From Spirochaetaceae bacterium (lineage in GTDB: Bacteria > Spirochaetota > Spirochaetia > DSM-27196 > PWMO01), in assembly GCA_007693485.1 (NCBI GenBank), contig REDM01000197.1:1-33749 (forward strand): DNA of 33,749 bases, read 5' to 3'. The position numbers were made by a program, and so were the translations under genes. The notes below the pieces were generated by a model, which worked only from the letters and a program-made list of their open reading frames with translations, had not been told where the DNA came from and did no database searches. This document shows, piece after piece, positions 24,526-32,947 of this stretch (the stretch's first letter is position 1; each line of letters starts with the position of its first letter).

Positions 24526-25038
24526 TCACACCCCGGCCGGCTGTTCCGTACCGGCTTTCTTCTGCACACTGCCGGCTACCGCCGAGAGCTCGGCATCACG
24601 AAACACCCGATCGACGTCCAGAATAATGATGAAGCGGTCGTCTTTCTTTCCTACGCCGGCGATGAAATCGGTGTCGACGGTTGTGCCGATCTTGGGTGGA
24701 TCTTCGATCTGGTCGCTGGTGATGTCAACCACTTCCTGGACGGAATCCGCAAGGCAGCCGATAGTGATGAGATCCCCCTGCGATGCGATCTCGGTGACCA
24801 CAATACTGGTGCGCACGGTGTGCTCAATTCGCTCCATACCGAACTTGGTTCGCAGGTCAATGACCGGCACGACGTGCCCGCGGATATTGATGACTCCAAT
24901 CATGTAGTCGGGCATCCGGGGAATCTTGGTCAGGTCGGGTACTTCGAGTACCTCTCTCACCTTGGCAACGTCAACGGCGTACTGTTCTTTGTCCAGGGTG
25001 AAGGTGAGATACTGATTCGCGGTTTCGGTGATTTCCAT
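24526..25038 (-). CDS. cheW: Chemotaxis coupling protein CheW
   Basis: This cytoplasmic adaptor of 170 residues connects chemoreceptors to the CheA kinase. The whole length is a CheW domain: NQYLTFTLDKEQYAVDVAKV, REVLEVPDLTKIPRMPDYMI, GVINIRGHVVPVIDLRTKFG and the C-terminal RFIIILDVDRVF, followed by a short polar tail. AAGGAG precedes the ATG. No other chemotaxis gene is nearby, so this is a stand-alone copy with its own promoter; motile spirochaetes often have several cheW genes. It is divergent from valS. Confidence 0.95.
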   Translation of the reverse strand: MEITETANQYLTFTLDKEQYAVDVAKVREVLEVPDLTKIPRMPDYMIGVINIRGHVVPVIDLRTKFGMERIEHTVRTSIVVTEIASQGDLITIGCLADSVQEVVDITSDQIEDPPKIGTTVDTDFIAGVGKKDDRFIIILDVDRVFRDAELSAVAGSVQKKAGTEQPAGV

Positions 25039-25088
25039 CTCTGCGCTCCTTGTCGGGAATTCTATGATCAGCCTATTCTTTATTATAA

Positions 25089-25116
25089 ATTATACATCAA
25101 AAAAGTCTACCATCAA
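25089..25116 (-). promoter_or_regulatory. Promoter of cheW
   Basis: On the minus strand TTGATG (25116-25111) and a perfect TATAAT (25094-25089) are 16 bases apart. A second TATAAT lies at 25087-25082. The region is strikingly AT-rich compared with its surroundings. Confidence 0.65.
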
Positions 25117-25145
25117 TCGGGCGATTTGTCCACTTTTTTCGTCCG

Positions 25146-25175
25146 TTGCGTCTGGTCGCGATAATCTGGTAGGAT
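25146..25175 (+). promoter_or_regulatory. Candidate promoter of valS
   Basis: TTGCGT (25146-25151) and TAGGAT (25170-25175), each matching 4/6 consensus positions, have an 18-base spacer. The start point near 25182 gives a leader of about 43 bases. I see no T-box-like structure in so short a leader. Confidence 0.4.
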
Positions 25176-25224
25176 AACGGCACCGCAGGCATCAGCGTGC
25201 GACCACCCAACACGAGGCGGTTTG

Positions 25225-27897
25225 ATGAAGGCAATTGAGCTGGCAAAAACATTTGATCATCAGGACTTCGAAGACCGGATCTACGCGATGTGGAAGGAAG
25301 GCGGCTACTTCGCCCCCTCCGATCCGGCCAAGATCGCGTCGGACCAGAACCCGTTTGTCATTGTGATCCCGCCGCCCAATGTAACGGGCGTGCTCCATAT
25401 GGGTCACGGCCTGAACAACAGTCTGCAGGACGTGCTGATTCGCTACTATCGCATGCTCGGCCGTCCGACGCTCTGGGTCCCCGGTACCGACCATGCGGGT
25501 ATCGCGACGCAGAACGTAGTAGAAAAGAAGCTGCGGGCAAAGGGAACGAACCGGCGCGAACTCGGCCGTGAGCGGTTTGTGGAAGAGACGTGGAAGGTCA
25601 AGGAAGAGCACCACGCCATCATCACACGACAGCTCGAGAAGATCGGTGCGTCGTGCGACTGGAACCGCGAGCGCTTCACCCTCGATGAGGGACTCTCCAC
25701 CGCCGTGCGCGAAGTATTTGTCTCGCTCTACGAACGAGGCCTGATTTATCGCGGCAACTACCTGATCAACTGGTGCAGCTCCTGCGGTACCGCGCTCTCC
25801 GACGACGAGGTGGAGCACACCGAGGTCAACGGGCGGATGTATCATTATTATTATCCGCTCGCCGACGGTTCGGGGCAGGTGGAGATTGCCACCACGCGGC
25901 CGGAGACCATGCTTGGGGACACCGGTCTGGCGGTCAATCCCAAAGATACCCGCTACAGCCACCTGGTGGGCAAGCGCGCAATTCTGCCGCTGGTGGGGCG
26001 TGAGATTCCCATTGTTGCCGACAGCTACGTATCGATGGAGTTTGGTACCGGCGTGGTCAAGGTGACTCCGGCCCACGACCCCAACGACTGGGAGATTGGC
26101 CGACGGCACGAGCTTGAAGTGGTCAATATTCTCAACCCCGACGGCACACTGAACGAAAACGTCCCCGAGGCGTACCGCGGGCTGCCGGTACGCGACGCAC
26201 GCAAAGCGGTGATTCGTGACGTGCAGGCAGCGGGTCTCTTTATTCGGGATGAAGAGCATCGCCATCAGGTCGGCCACTGCTATCGGTGCGATACGCGCAT
26301 CGAGCCGTTTCTCTCGGATCAGTGGTTTGTCAGGATGAAGCCGCTCGCCGAGAAGGCGCTGGGCGCGTGGCGCCGCGGCGAGGTGCAGTTCTACCCACAG
26401 CGCTGGGAAAACACCTACACCAACTGGCTCGAGAACATCCGCGACTGGTGCATCTCCCGCCAGCTCTGGTGGGGGCACCGGATTCCCGTCTGGTACGACG
26501 ACGAGACCGGCGAGATGATTGTCTCGCGCACCGATCCAACCGAAGACCCCGCGAACGCGGGGCGGACGCTGCGGCAGGACGAAGACGTGGTGGATACCTG
26601 GTTCTCATCGTGGCTCTGGCCGTTCTCCACCCTGGGGTGGCCCGATCAGACCGCCGATCTCGCCACCTTCTACCCAACCACGTCGCTGGTCACCGGGTAC
26701 GACATCATCTTCTTCTGGGTCGCGCGCATGATCATGGCGGGCATGGAGTTCATGGGGAAGGTGCCCTTTCGCGACATCTACATCACCGGGCTGGTGCGGG
26801 ACAAACAGGGACGCAAGATGTCCAAGTCGCTGGGCAACGGAATGGACCCGCTGGATATCGTCACGCGCTTCGGCGCCGACGCGCTGAAGTTTACGCTGGC
26901 GTTTCTGGCAGCGAAGGGGCAGGATATTCTGCTCGACGAGGAAGACTTTCACTTTGGCAGCAAGTTTGCCAACAAGATCTGGAACGCCTCGCGCTATCTG
27001 TTGATGAACCTTGAGGGCCGCACCCTCCTTCCCCGAGATGAGATTGAGCTGAAGCCCATCGACCGATGGATCTTCCATCGACTCAACGAGGCGGTTGCCG
27101 AGACGCACCGGGCCATGGAGGCGTACCGCTTCAACGATGCAAGCAACGCCGGATACGAGTTCTTCTGGAACGACTTCTGCGACTGGTACATCGAGGCCTC
27201 CAAGCTCTCGCTCTACAGCGAAGACGAAGCGGAGAAGGATCGCGCGGTGAGCCTCCTGATGTACGTACTGGAAGAGAGTCTGCGGCTGTTGCACCCCTTT
27301 CTGTCGTTTATTACCGAAGAGATCTACCAGAAGCTGCCGGAGTTCCCCGAACCGCGGTCAGAGAGCATCATCGTGGCGCCCTATCCGCGCATTCAGGAAG
27401 AACGCAGTGCCCCCGAGGTCGCCCGCGACGTGACCGCGCTTCAGGAGCTGGTGCGCGCGGTGCGAACCCTGCGCAGTGAGTTCACCATTCCCCCGTCGCG
27501 CGAGATAGCGGTGCACGTACGGACCGAAGCGGGCTTTGTTTCGGCGGCCTTTCTGGAGCAGCAATCCCCCTTGATTCGGATGCTGACCACGGCGGATCGC
27601 CTGACCTTCTCCGGGGCTGCACCCGCCGAACCGGGGAGTATCGCGGCGGTGGGGACCGGTTTTGAGGCCTACGTGTTCATTCGCGACGTGATCGACGTGG
27701 CCGCCGAAGTAGCCCGGCTGACCAAGGCGGTGGAGAAAACCCGCGGTCAGCTCGTGGCCAGCGAGAAGAAACTGAGTAACGCCGGCTTTCTGGAGAAGGC
27801 CGGCGAGGAGATCGTGCAGAAGGAGCGGGAGAAGCGGGATGAGCTCGCTCGCCGCATCGAGAAGATGACCGGATACATCACCGAGCTTTCCGGTTAG
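25225..27897 (+). CDS. valS: Valyl-tRNA synthetase
   Basis: This class I synthetase charges tRNA-Val and edits mischarged threonine. It has 890 residues. Motifs are PPPNVTGVLHMGHGLN with the HIGH-type HMGH (58-61), the editing domain start (EIATTRPETMLGDTGLAVNP), the WCISRQLWWGHRIPVWY segment and KMSKSLGNG (531-535). An anticodon-binding domain follows. A C-terminal coiled coil (about 820-890: AEVARLTKAVEKTRGQLVAS, SNAGFLEKAGEEIVQKEREK) is typical of bacterial ValRS. GAGGCGG lies just before the ATG; a TTG directly upstream is a less likely start. A lipoprotein gene follows 30 bases later. Confidence 0.97.
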   Translation: MKAIELAKTFDHQDFEDRIYAMWKEGGYFAPSDPAKIASDQNPFVIVIPPPNVTGVLHMGHGLNNSLQDVLIRYYRMLGRPTLWVPGTDHAGIATQNVVEKKLRAKGTNRRELGRERFVEETWKVKEEHHAIITRQLEKIGASCDWNRERFTLDEGLSTAVREVFVSLYERGLIYRGNYLINWCSSCGTALSDDEVEHTEVNGRMYHYYYPLADGSGQVEIATTRPETMLGDTGLAVNPKDTRYSHLVGKRAILPLVGREIPIVADSYVSMEFGTGVVKVTPAHDPNDWEIGRRHELEVVNILNPDGTLNENVPEAYRGLPVRDARKAVIRDVQAAGLFIRDEEHRHQVGHCYRCDTRIEPFLSDQWFVRMKPLAEKALGAWRRGEVQFYPQRWENTYTNWLENIRDWCISRQLWWGHRIPVWYDDETGEMIVSRTDPTEDPANAGRTLRQDEDVVDTWFSSWLWPFSTLGWPDQTADLATFYPTTSLVTGYDIIFFWVARMIMAGMEFMGKVPFRDIYITGLVRDKQGRKMSKSLGNGMDPLDIVTRFGADALKFTLAFLAAKGQDILLDEEDFHFGSKFANKIWNASRYLLMNLEGRTLLPRDEIELKPIDRWIFHRLNEAVAETHRAMEAYRFNDASNAGYEFFWNDFCDWYIEASKLSLYSEDEAEKDRAVSLLMYVLEESLRLLHPFLSFITEEIYQKLPEFPEPRSESIIVAPYPRIQEERSAPEVARDVTALQELVRAVRTLRSEFTIPPSREIAVHVRTEAGFVSAAFLEQQSPLIRMLTTADRLTFSGAAPAEPGSIAAVGTGFEAYVFIRDVIDVAAEVARLTKAVEKTRGQLVASEKKLSNAGFLEKAGEEIVQKEREKRDELARRIEKMTGYITELSG

Positions 27898-27927
27898 GGT
27901 CAGGCCGAGATCGAAAGGAGGCAGACG

Positions 27928-28749
27928 ATGAAACAGAGCAGTGGAATACAACGACGCACCATGGTGCGTCTGATTGCAGTTGCCATGCTGCTGGTGGTGG
28001 GCTTCACCGGGTGCGGCACCCTGGACGCGGTGATGTCGGATGCACTGGGTACCGCCCTTTCACGGCCCGCCGAACGGATGATGGCAGATATCGCAGGGTT
28101 GACCGACGCGCTCGCCTTCCAGCTCACCTTCACGCAGGTGTTCTTTCTGGGCGGCTACGGAGCAGGATACGACGACTTTGCGGAAGGCGAAGGGACCACC
28201 TGGCAGATCAGGGCGCGCGAGGGCCGTGACACCAGCGTGGTGAACGCGGAGCGCGCTCTGCTGCGGCGGAACACCGACGGCAGCGCGTGGTGGTACCTCC
28301 GTTACCAGTCCGAGGAGAGTGAGCTGGAGTACGAGGCGCGGATTGACGCGGAGTTCCGTGCAATGGAAGTCTACTTCCGTGATCCCGAAACCGGCGAGAT
28401 TCGCCACCGTGTCTTCGACCATCCCGACGTTGCCTCGGACACTGATGACGAAGATTGGGACGGTGACTACGACGACGACTTCATCGCCACGGAAGACGAC
28501 TTTGGCGACTACCGTCGAGAGCGCGTTCGGATTACCGTAGGTGCCGGCACCTTTGACGCTGATCATATCGTGTATGATTATCGTGACGAAGAGACCGGGG
28601 AAGAGTTCGAGTACCACTGGTGGGTGAGCGATCAGGTGCCCGGCGAACTGGTGAAGTACGAGTGGATCAGCGCCACCGAGGGAACCACCCTGAGCGGTGA
28701 GCTGATGCAGATCCGGCGGGATTACCGAACCCGCTTCGGCGCGTACTGA
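27928..28749 (+). CDS. Lipoprotein of unknown function with an acidic central tract
   Basis: This gene encodes 273 residues. AAAGGAGG (27914-27921) gives a strong ribosome site. The N-terminus is a lipoprotein signal: basic start, LLVVGFTGC with Cys29 as the acylated residue. This is a relaxed box of the sort common in spirochaetes. The mature protein has a short helical part, a beta-rich region (SAWWYLRYQSEESELEYEAR, RAMEVYFRDPETGEIRH) and an Asp/Glu-rich stretch (about 169-190) that might bind cations. It ends with more beta strands (FEYHWWVSDQVPGELVKYEW). I recognise no family. It probably shares the valS transcript. Confidence 0.8.
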   Translation: MKQSSGIQRRTMVRLIAVAMLLVVGFTGCGTLDAVMSDALGTALSRPAERMMADIAGLTDALAFQLTFTQVFFLGGYGAGYDDFAEGEGTTWQIRAREGRDTSVVNAERALLRRNTDGSAWWYLRYQSEESELEYEARIDAEFRAMEVYFRDPETGEIRHRVFDHPDVASDTDDEDWDGDYDDDFIATEDDFGDYRRERVRITVGAGTFDADHIVYDYRDEETGEEFEYHWWVSDQVPGELVKYEWISATEGTTLSGELMQIRRDYRTRFGAY

Positions 28750-28759
28750 CCCTTTGGGG

Positions 28760-28786
28760 CGTGCGGCTCAGGTGCTGATCCGCACG
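28760..28786. terminator. Weak hairpin at convergent gene ends
   Basis: CGTGCGG (28760-28766) pairs with CCGCACG (28780-28786) around a 13-base loop, between the lipoprotein stop and the end of pyrI, partly within the pyrI coding region. No T run follows, so the terminator call is tentative. Confidence 0.28.
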
Positions 28787-29223
28787 TCGTCAACGAGATA
28801 GCGCTTTTCACAGTAACTGCATCGTACCCGAATGCGACCGTCACCGTGCTGCGGGCTGGTGACAAAGTGCGTTTTGATGTGTTCCAGGTTGGTCACGCAG
28901 GCGGGGTTGGGGCAGAGAATGAGCCCCGCGATGGCCTCGGGAATCGCAACGGGAATCTTCTCGGCGATTTCGTAGTCGCGGATGATCGAGATGGACGCCA
29001 TGGGTGCGATCAGCGCGATGCTGTTTGCCTCGTCGCTGGACAGCTCGTGATCTTCGATCTTGATGAGGTCCTTGCGGCCGTGTTTCCTGCTGCCGAGGTT
29101 CATGCCCACCAGCATCTGCGATCCGTGAATCTTCAGAATCTCGGCTACCTGCCACGCCTTCCCCGCCGGGATGTGGTCAATGACCGTTCCGTTGCGGATC
29201 GCGTCGACCTTGAGTTGCTTCAT
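28768..29223 (-). CDS. pyrI: Aspartate carbamoyltransferase regulatory subunit
   Basis: This subunit binds nucleotide effectors and joins catalytic trimers into the allosteric class B aspartate transcarbamoylase. It has 151 residues. The N-terminal allosteric domain starts MKQLKVDAIRNGTVIDHIPA. The zinc domain carries all four Cys ligands, in LCPNPACVTN (C104, C109) and RCSYCEKRY (C135, C138). The start codon overlaps the pyrB stop (ATGA), giving coupled synthesis. It is the last gene of the pyr operon. The presence of intact effector and zinc domains suggests CTP feedback control of the pathway. Confidence 0.96.
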   Translation of the reverse strand: MKQLKVDAIRNGTVIDHIPAGKAWQVAEILKIHGSQMLVGMNLGSRKHGRKDLIKIEDHELSSDEANSIALIAPMASISIIRDYEIAEKIPVAIPEAIAGLILCPNPACVTNLEHIKTHFVTSPQHGDGRIRVRCSYCEKRYLVDDVRIST

Positions 29224-30131
29224 TTCGTGCCCTCCGTTCCCAGCAGTTTCGCCAGAATTGCCTGTCGGACCGGCACACCGTTTGCTGCCTGCTGGAAGTA
29301 GTAGGCGTGGGTGGTCCGATCCACCGCGGTGCTGACTTCGTTGACGCGGGGGAGGGGATGGAGCACCCGCAGGGTTGGTTGTGCTCCTTCCAGCACCGCC
29401 GGCGTGATAACGTAGCTGTTCTTCACCCGCTCGTACTCTTCAGGGTCTACAAAGCGCTCACGCTGAACGCGGGTTACGTACATGATGTCGAGGTCCGGTA
29501 CAATACCGTCGAGGCTCGTGAGTTCCTGGTACGGCACCCCGGCTTCCCGGAGATCTTCCAGCAGATACGAGGGAAGGGCGAGGTGCTGCGGCGAAATGAA
29601 GAAGAAGCGCGGGCTGAACTCACTCAGGGCCTGAACCAGCGAGTGCGCGGTTCGCCCGAACTTGAGGTCTCCCACGAGCGCAATCGACAACCCGTCCAGG
29701 CGTCCCTGCGTCTTGATGATGGAGTAGAGGTCGAGCAGGGCCTGCGTGGGATGTTGATTGGCTCCATCGCCGGCGTTGATGACGGGGATGTCGACCACCT
29801 CGGAGGCGAAGCGCGCGCTTCCCTCGACCGCGCTTCGCAGGACGATGAGGTCGGCGTACATGCTGATGGTCTTGAGGGTGTCCGCGAGGCTCTCTCCCTT
29901 CTGCAGCGAGGTGCTGCTGGTGCCGCTCATCGACAAGGTCTGTCCTCCCATCCGCTTCATCGCGGTGTCGAAGGAGAAGTGCGTTCGGGTTGACGGTTCG
30001 GCGAAGAGCAGCGCGGCGAGCTTCCCGGTCAGGTCGGGCCGTACGTCGCCCTGCTCGATGCGGGCCGCAAAATCGAGAATCGATTCAATCTCAGCGCGCT
30101 TCAGATCGCGCATGGAAATCAGGTTGTTCAC
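29220..30131 (-). CDS. pyrB: Aspartate carbamoyltransferase catalytic subunit
   Basis: This enzyme condenses carbamoyl phosphate and aspartate in the committed step of pyrimidine synthesis. It has 303 residues. Carbamoyl-phosphate site: FAEPSTRTHFSFDTAMKRMG (STRT and following), KGESLADT and the HPTQALLDLY motif. The aspartate-binding part has YVTRVQRERF and LHPLPRVNEV. The start is a GTG that overlaps the preceding stop codon (GTGA), with GGAGG four bases upstream. The gene is followed directly by pyrI, so the enzyme is the class B holoenzyme. Confidence 0.97.
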   Translation of the reverse strand: MNNLISMRDLKRAEIESILDFAARIEQGDVRPDLTGKLAALLFAEPSTRTHFSFDTAMKRMGGQTLSMSGTSSTSLQKGESLADTLKTISMYADLIVLRSAVEGSARFASEVVDIPVINAGDGANQHPTQALLDLYSIIKTQGRLDGLSIALVGDLKFGRTAHSLVQALSEFSPRFFFISPQHLALPSYLLEDLREAGVPYQELTSLDGIVPDLDIMYVTRVQRERFVDPEEYERVKNSYVITPAVLEGAQPTLRVLHPLPRVNEVSTAVDRTTHAYYFQQAANGVPVRQAILAKLLGTEGTK

Positions 30132-31579
30132 CGTGCCTCCTTCGAGCCCGAGCGCACTGCGCTCCAGGCGGTCTCTCGATACCAGGCCGCCTCGGCGGCC
30201 GGATCCGCGGCGGCATAGATTCCTCTTCCCACGATGATTGCGTCGGCACCGGCCCGTACCGCGGTGGCGGGATCGAGGTAGTGCTGCCCAAGGTCGTCAC
30301 CCGCCTTCGCTCGGTGGACTCCCGGTACCATCAGCAGCTGGCCGGCGGGGATGCGATCGCGCATCGCACGAAGGTCGGCCTCGTCTTCTCCGTGGCCGAT
30401 GTAGCCGGCCACGCGATCACTGCGACGCGCCCCGGTTTCAATCACCCGCCGGGTGTACTCGTCGGTGATCAGGTTGCCCTGCGAACTCATCCGGGCAAGG
30501 AGCAGAGCTCCCTGATCGGGATGCAAGCCCTCGGAATCGCCGAAGAGGCCGTCCAGAATCGCCTCACCGGCAATCATGTGTACGGTGACCAGATCCGCCC
30601 ACTCAGCGATGCGCCCGGCCCCGCCGCGAAACTGCTTGCGCACGGTGCTGCCGATGTCGGCAAACTTTCGATCCTCAAAGAGCAGGAGGTCATGCGCGCG
30701 AGCGGTTTCGGTGAGTCGCTCAACAAAGGCGGTGGATTCTCCCCGCATGATGTCGGCGTGGGTTTTTACCATCACCAGATGGTCCGCGGTTGCCTCGAGC
30801 ACCGCAAAAAAGCGGTCCGGGTCGTCGATGTCGAGCGAGAGCACCAGGTTCGAGCGCTTGCGTGCGATGGCGGCACGGACCCGCTGCGCCGACGGCGACG
30901 CGACGGCCGGCGAGAGCGGGCCTGCGCCGGGCGGAGAGCCGACCGCAGGCGAGGCGCCGCTTCCGGATTGCAGCCCGGCGGTGAAGGTCCGAACGGCTTC
31001 GGCCTGCGCTGCGCTCAGTTTGCCGGTCTGGCTCAACTCAGCGACAATCTGGTCCAGCGTTATGGCGGCCGTGAGACCAAGGCCCAGGGCCAACAGCTCC
31101 GCGGCGGCGTTGGCACTGCGGTCAACCACCACGGCGATCTCCTGCGCCACGAGGCCCTCGGCCCGAAGCGCGTCGGCGGCCTCGCGCTTGCTTCCCCCGG
31201 TTGTCACCAGGTCGTCTACCAGGAGGCAACGACTTCCGAGGGCAATGTCACCCACAATCGTTCCGCCGGTGCCCCACGCTTTGGCCTCCTTGCGCAGCAT
31301 CACCATCGGCAGGTCAAGCAGGGTGGCAAGGTGGGTTGCAATGGGGATGGCGGTGTAGGGGATACCGACTACGGCGTCAAACGGCGGCGCGGCAGGTTTC
31401 CCCGGTCCGCGGTAGCGGTCCGCGATCAGTTCCGCCATCGCGCGGCAGAGTGCGGGTCGGGTAACCGCCGCGCGCAAGTCGAGGTAAAACGGCGACACCA
31501 GGCCGCTCCTCAGGGTGAAACTGCCGAATCGAATCGCTCCGATATCGTGCAGCGCGTGAATGAACTCTCGGGTATTCAT
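30128..31579 (-). CDS. Bifunctional orotate phosphoribosyltransferase / OMP decarboxylase (UMP synthase-like)
   Basis: One 483-residue protein carries the last two steps of UMP synthesis. The N-terminal OPRT domain (about 1-195) has FGSFTLRSGLVSPFYLDLR, VGIPYTAIPIATH and the PRPP motif LLVDDLVTTGGSK (119-131). A Pro/Ala/Ser/Gly linker lies at about 200-232. The C-terminal ODC domain (about 240-475) has VKTHADIM, the catalytic FEDRKFADIGSTV (301-313: D303, K305, D308), WADLVTVHMIAGEA, ARMSSQGNL, VPGV and the phosphate-binding VGRGIY. Both domain order and ODC sequence style (FEDRKFADIG rather than a bacterial FLDLKFHDIP-type motif) match eukaryotic UMP synthase. GGAGGA lies before the ATG. It sits 36 bases after pyrC and overlaps pyrB. 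All catalytic residues are present, so I expect both activities. Confidence 0.95.
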   Translation of the reverse strand: MNTREFIHALHDIGAIRFGSFTLRSGLVSPFYLDLRAAVTRPALCRAMAELIADRYRGPGKPAAPPFDAVVGIPYTAIPIATHLATLLDLPMVMLRKEAKAWGTGGTIVGDIALGSRCLLVDDLVTTGGSKREAADALRAEGLVAQEIAVVVDRSANAAAELLALGLGLTAAITLDQIVAELSQTGKLSAAQAEAVRTFTAGLQSGSGASPAVGSPPGAGPLSPAVASPSAQRVRAAIARKRSNLVLSLDIDDPDRFFAVLEATADHLVMVKTHADIMRGESTAFVERLTETARAHDLLLFEDRKFADIGSTVRKQFRGGAGRIAEWADLVTVHMIAGEAILDGLFGDSEGLHPDQGALLLARMSSQGNLITDEYTRRVIETGARRSDRVAGYIGHGEDEADLRAMRDRIPAGQLLMVPGVHRAKAGDDLGQHYLDPATAVRAGADAIIVGRGIYAAADPAAEAAWYRETAWSAVRSGSKEAR

Positions 31580-31615
31580 ACTCCTCCTGTTCCAGATCGT
31601 TTCCGATCAATTTCG

Positions 31616-32947
31616 TTACCGGTAGTCAATAAAAACCCCTGCGGCAATGGTGGCCCGTACCGCCCCGGTAAGCTGCATCCCCGCGAAGGGTGAGTAGCGG
31701 GCCTTGGTACAAAAGCGGGACGGGTCCACCGTCCACTGGTGTGCCGGGTCAACCACCACCAGGTCGGCGCGTCTGCCCTCGGCGATGGTTCCGCGGTCGC
31801 TCAGGCCAAAGACCTCTGCGGCGCGCGACGAGGTCAGCTGCGGCAGCAGATCCAGAGGAAACACCCCGCGGTGAACGGCATCGAGCAGCAGTGCGAAGGT
31901 GGTTTCCAGCCCGGGGAAGCCCGACGGTGCGGCGTGGTATGGGCGGGCCTTCTCTTCCAGGGTGTGGGGCGCGTGGTCCGAGCCAACTGTGTCGATGACA
32001 CCGTCGCGAACGGCCTGCTGCAGCGCGCGCACATCCCGCGGCTCACGAAGCGGCGGATTCACCTTCCCGAAGTTCCCCACGCGATGCAGGATTTCATCAT
32101 CCAGAAAGAGATGATGCGGCGTCACCTCGGCAACGATGCGCGCATGCGCTTTGGCGTCACGGATGATTGCAATCTCTTCCTCGGTTGACACATGAACGAG
32201 GTAGAGGGTGCAGCCGGTTTCCGCGGCAAGCCGGCAGACCAGCCGCGTGCCCTCAACGCTGCACTCGCGTGGTCGGTGCCGTCCGTGGGCCGAAGCGTGA
32301 TCGGGGAGGGATGCGGTCTCGGCTGCATCGAGGCAGGCTTGAAGTTCCTCGTGGACGGCCACGGCCACGTCGTGGCGTGCCGCACACTGCATCACCGCGC
32401 GTACCGTCTCGGGATCGTGGACCACTTCGTTGGAGCTGGTCCCCGCGAGAAACAGCTTGATGCCAACCACATCGGCAGGCCGCCGTTGCAGCATTGCCTC
32501 GAGGTCGGCGAGGTTGTGGTCGGTGGCGCCAAGCCAGAACCGCGCATCGACGTGTCCGTTCGCGGCGCCGTTGACGGTGGTGTGGGCGGCACGTACGGCA
32601 CCACGCTTCTCATTGAGGGCGGACTGGGTCTCGGTGGGCGGGATGGTGTTGGGCATGTCGAAGATGGTGGTGAAGCCCCCACGCAGGGCGGCGGCTCCCG
32701 CGGATGCCCAGTCTTCTTTGAACGCCTGACCAAGATCCCGCACGTGGACGTGGGGATCGATTCCGCCGGGAAACACGAGCAAACCGTTGAGGTCAATCTC
32801 CCGGTCCGCGGCGAGCCGCGTCGATCCGGCAGCACCAATGGTCTCGATGCGATCGTCGCGAACTCCAATGTCTACTTCACTGTGGGCGCCGTGATTGGGT
32901 GTGCCATCCTCTAAAAGAAGGCGGGCGTTTCGCAGGATGAGGGTCAT
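31616..32947 (-). CDS. pyrC: Dihydroorotase
   Basis: This zinc amidohydrolase cyclises carbamoyl-aspartate to dihydroorotate. From ATG 32947 it has 443 residues. Metal and catalytic residues are visible: DPHVHVR (H66, H68), the likely carboxylated Lys164 in VVGIKLFLAGT, LVHVST (His252), EVTPHHLFL (H278/H279), NPPLRE and GSDHAPH with the catalytic Asp324. It is of the longer class I type, like PyrC of Bacillus, rather than the short E. coli form. GGAGGTG precedes the ATG, which overlaps the preceding pyrK stop (ATGA). The frame is open further upstream through pyrK, but that extension is only a shadow. Confidence 0.96.
   Translation of the reverse strand: MTLILRNARLLLEDGTPNHGAHSEVDIGVRDDRIETIGAAGSTRLAADREIDLNGLLVFPGGIDPHVHVRDLGQAFKEDWASAGAAALRGGFTTIFDMPNTIPPTETQSALNEKRGAVRAAHTTVNGAANGHVDARFWLGATDHNLADLEAMLQRRPADVVGIKLFLAGTSSNEVVHDPETVRAVMQCAARHDVAVAVHEELQACLDAAETASLPDHASAHGRHRPRECSVEGTRLVCRLAAETGCTLYLVHVSTEEEIAIIRDAKAHARIVAEVTPHHLFLDDEILHRVGNFGKVNPPLREPRDVRALQQAVRDGVIDTVGSDHAPHTLEEKARPYHAAPSGFPGLETTFALLLDAVHRGVFPLDLLPQLTSSRAAEVFGLSDRGTIAEGRRADLVVVDPAHQWTVDPSRFCTKARYSPFAGMQLTGAVRATIAAGVFIDYR

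Noticed and set aside
23431-25164. A 577-codon + strand frame across topA and cheW
   Set aside because: It is antisense to topA and cheW, which both have full motif sets; the predicted product has no family pattern.
29990-31693. A 567-codon + strand frame across the pyrE-pyrF fusion
   Set aside because: It is a shadow of the fusion gene, low in recognisable motifs and without a ribosome site.
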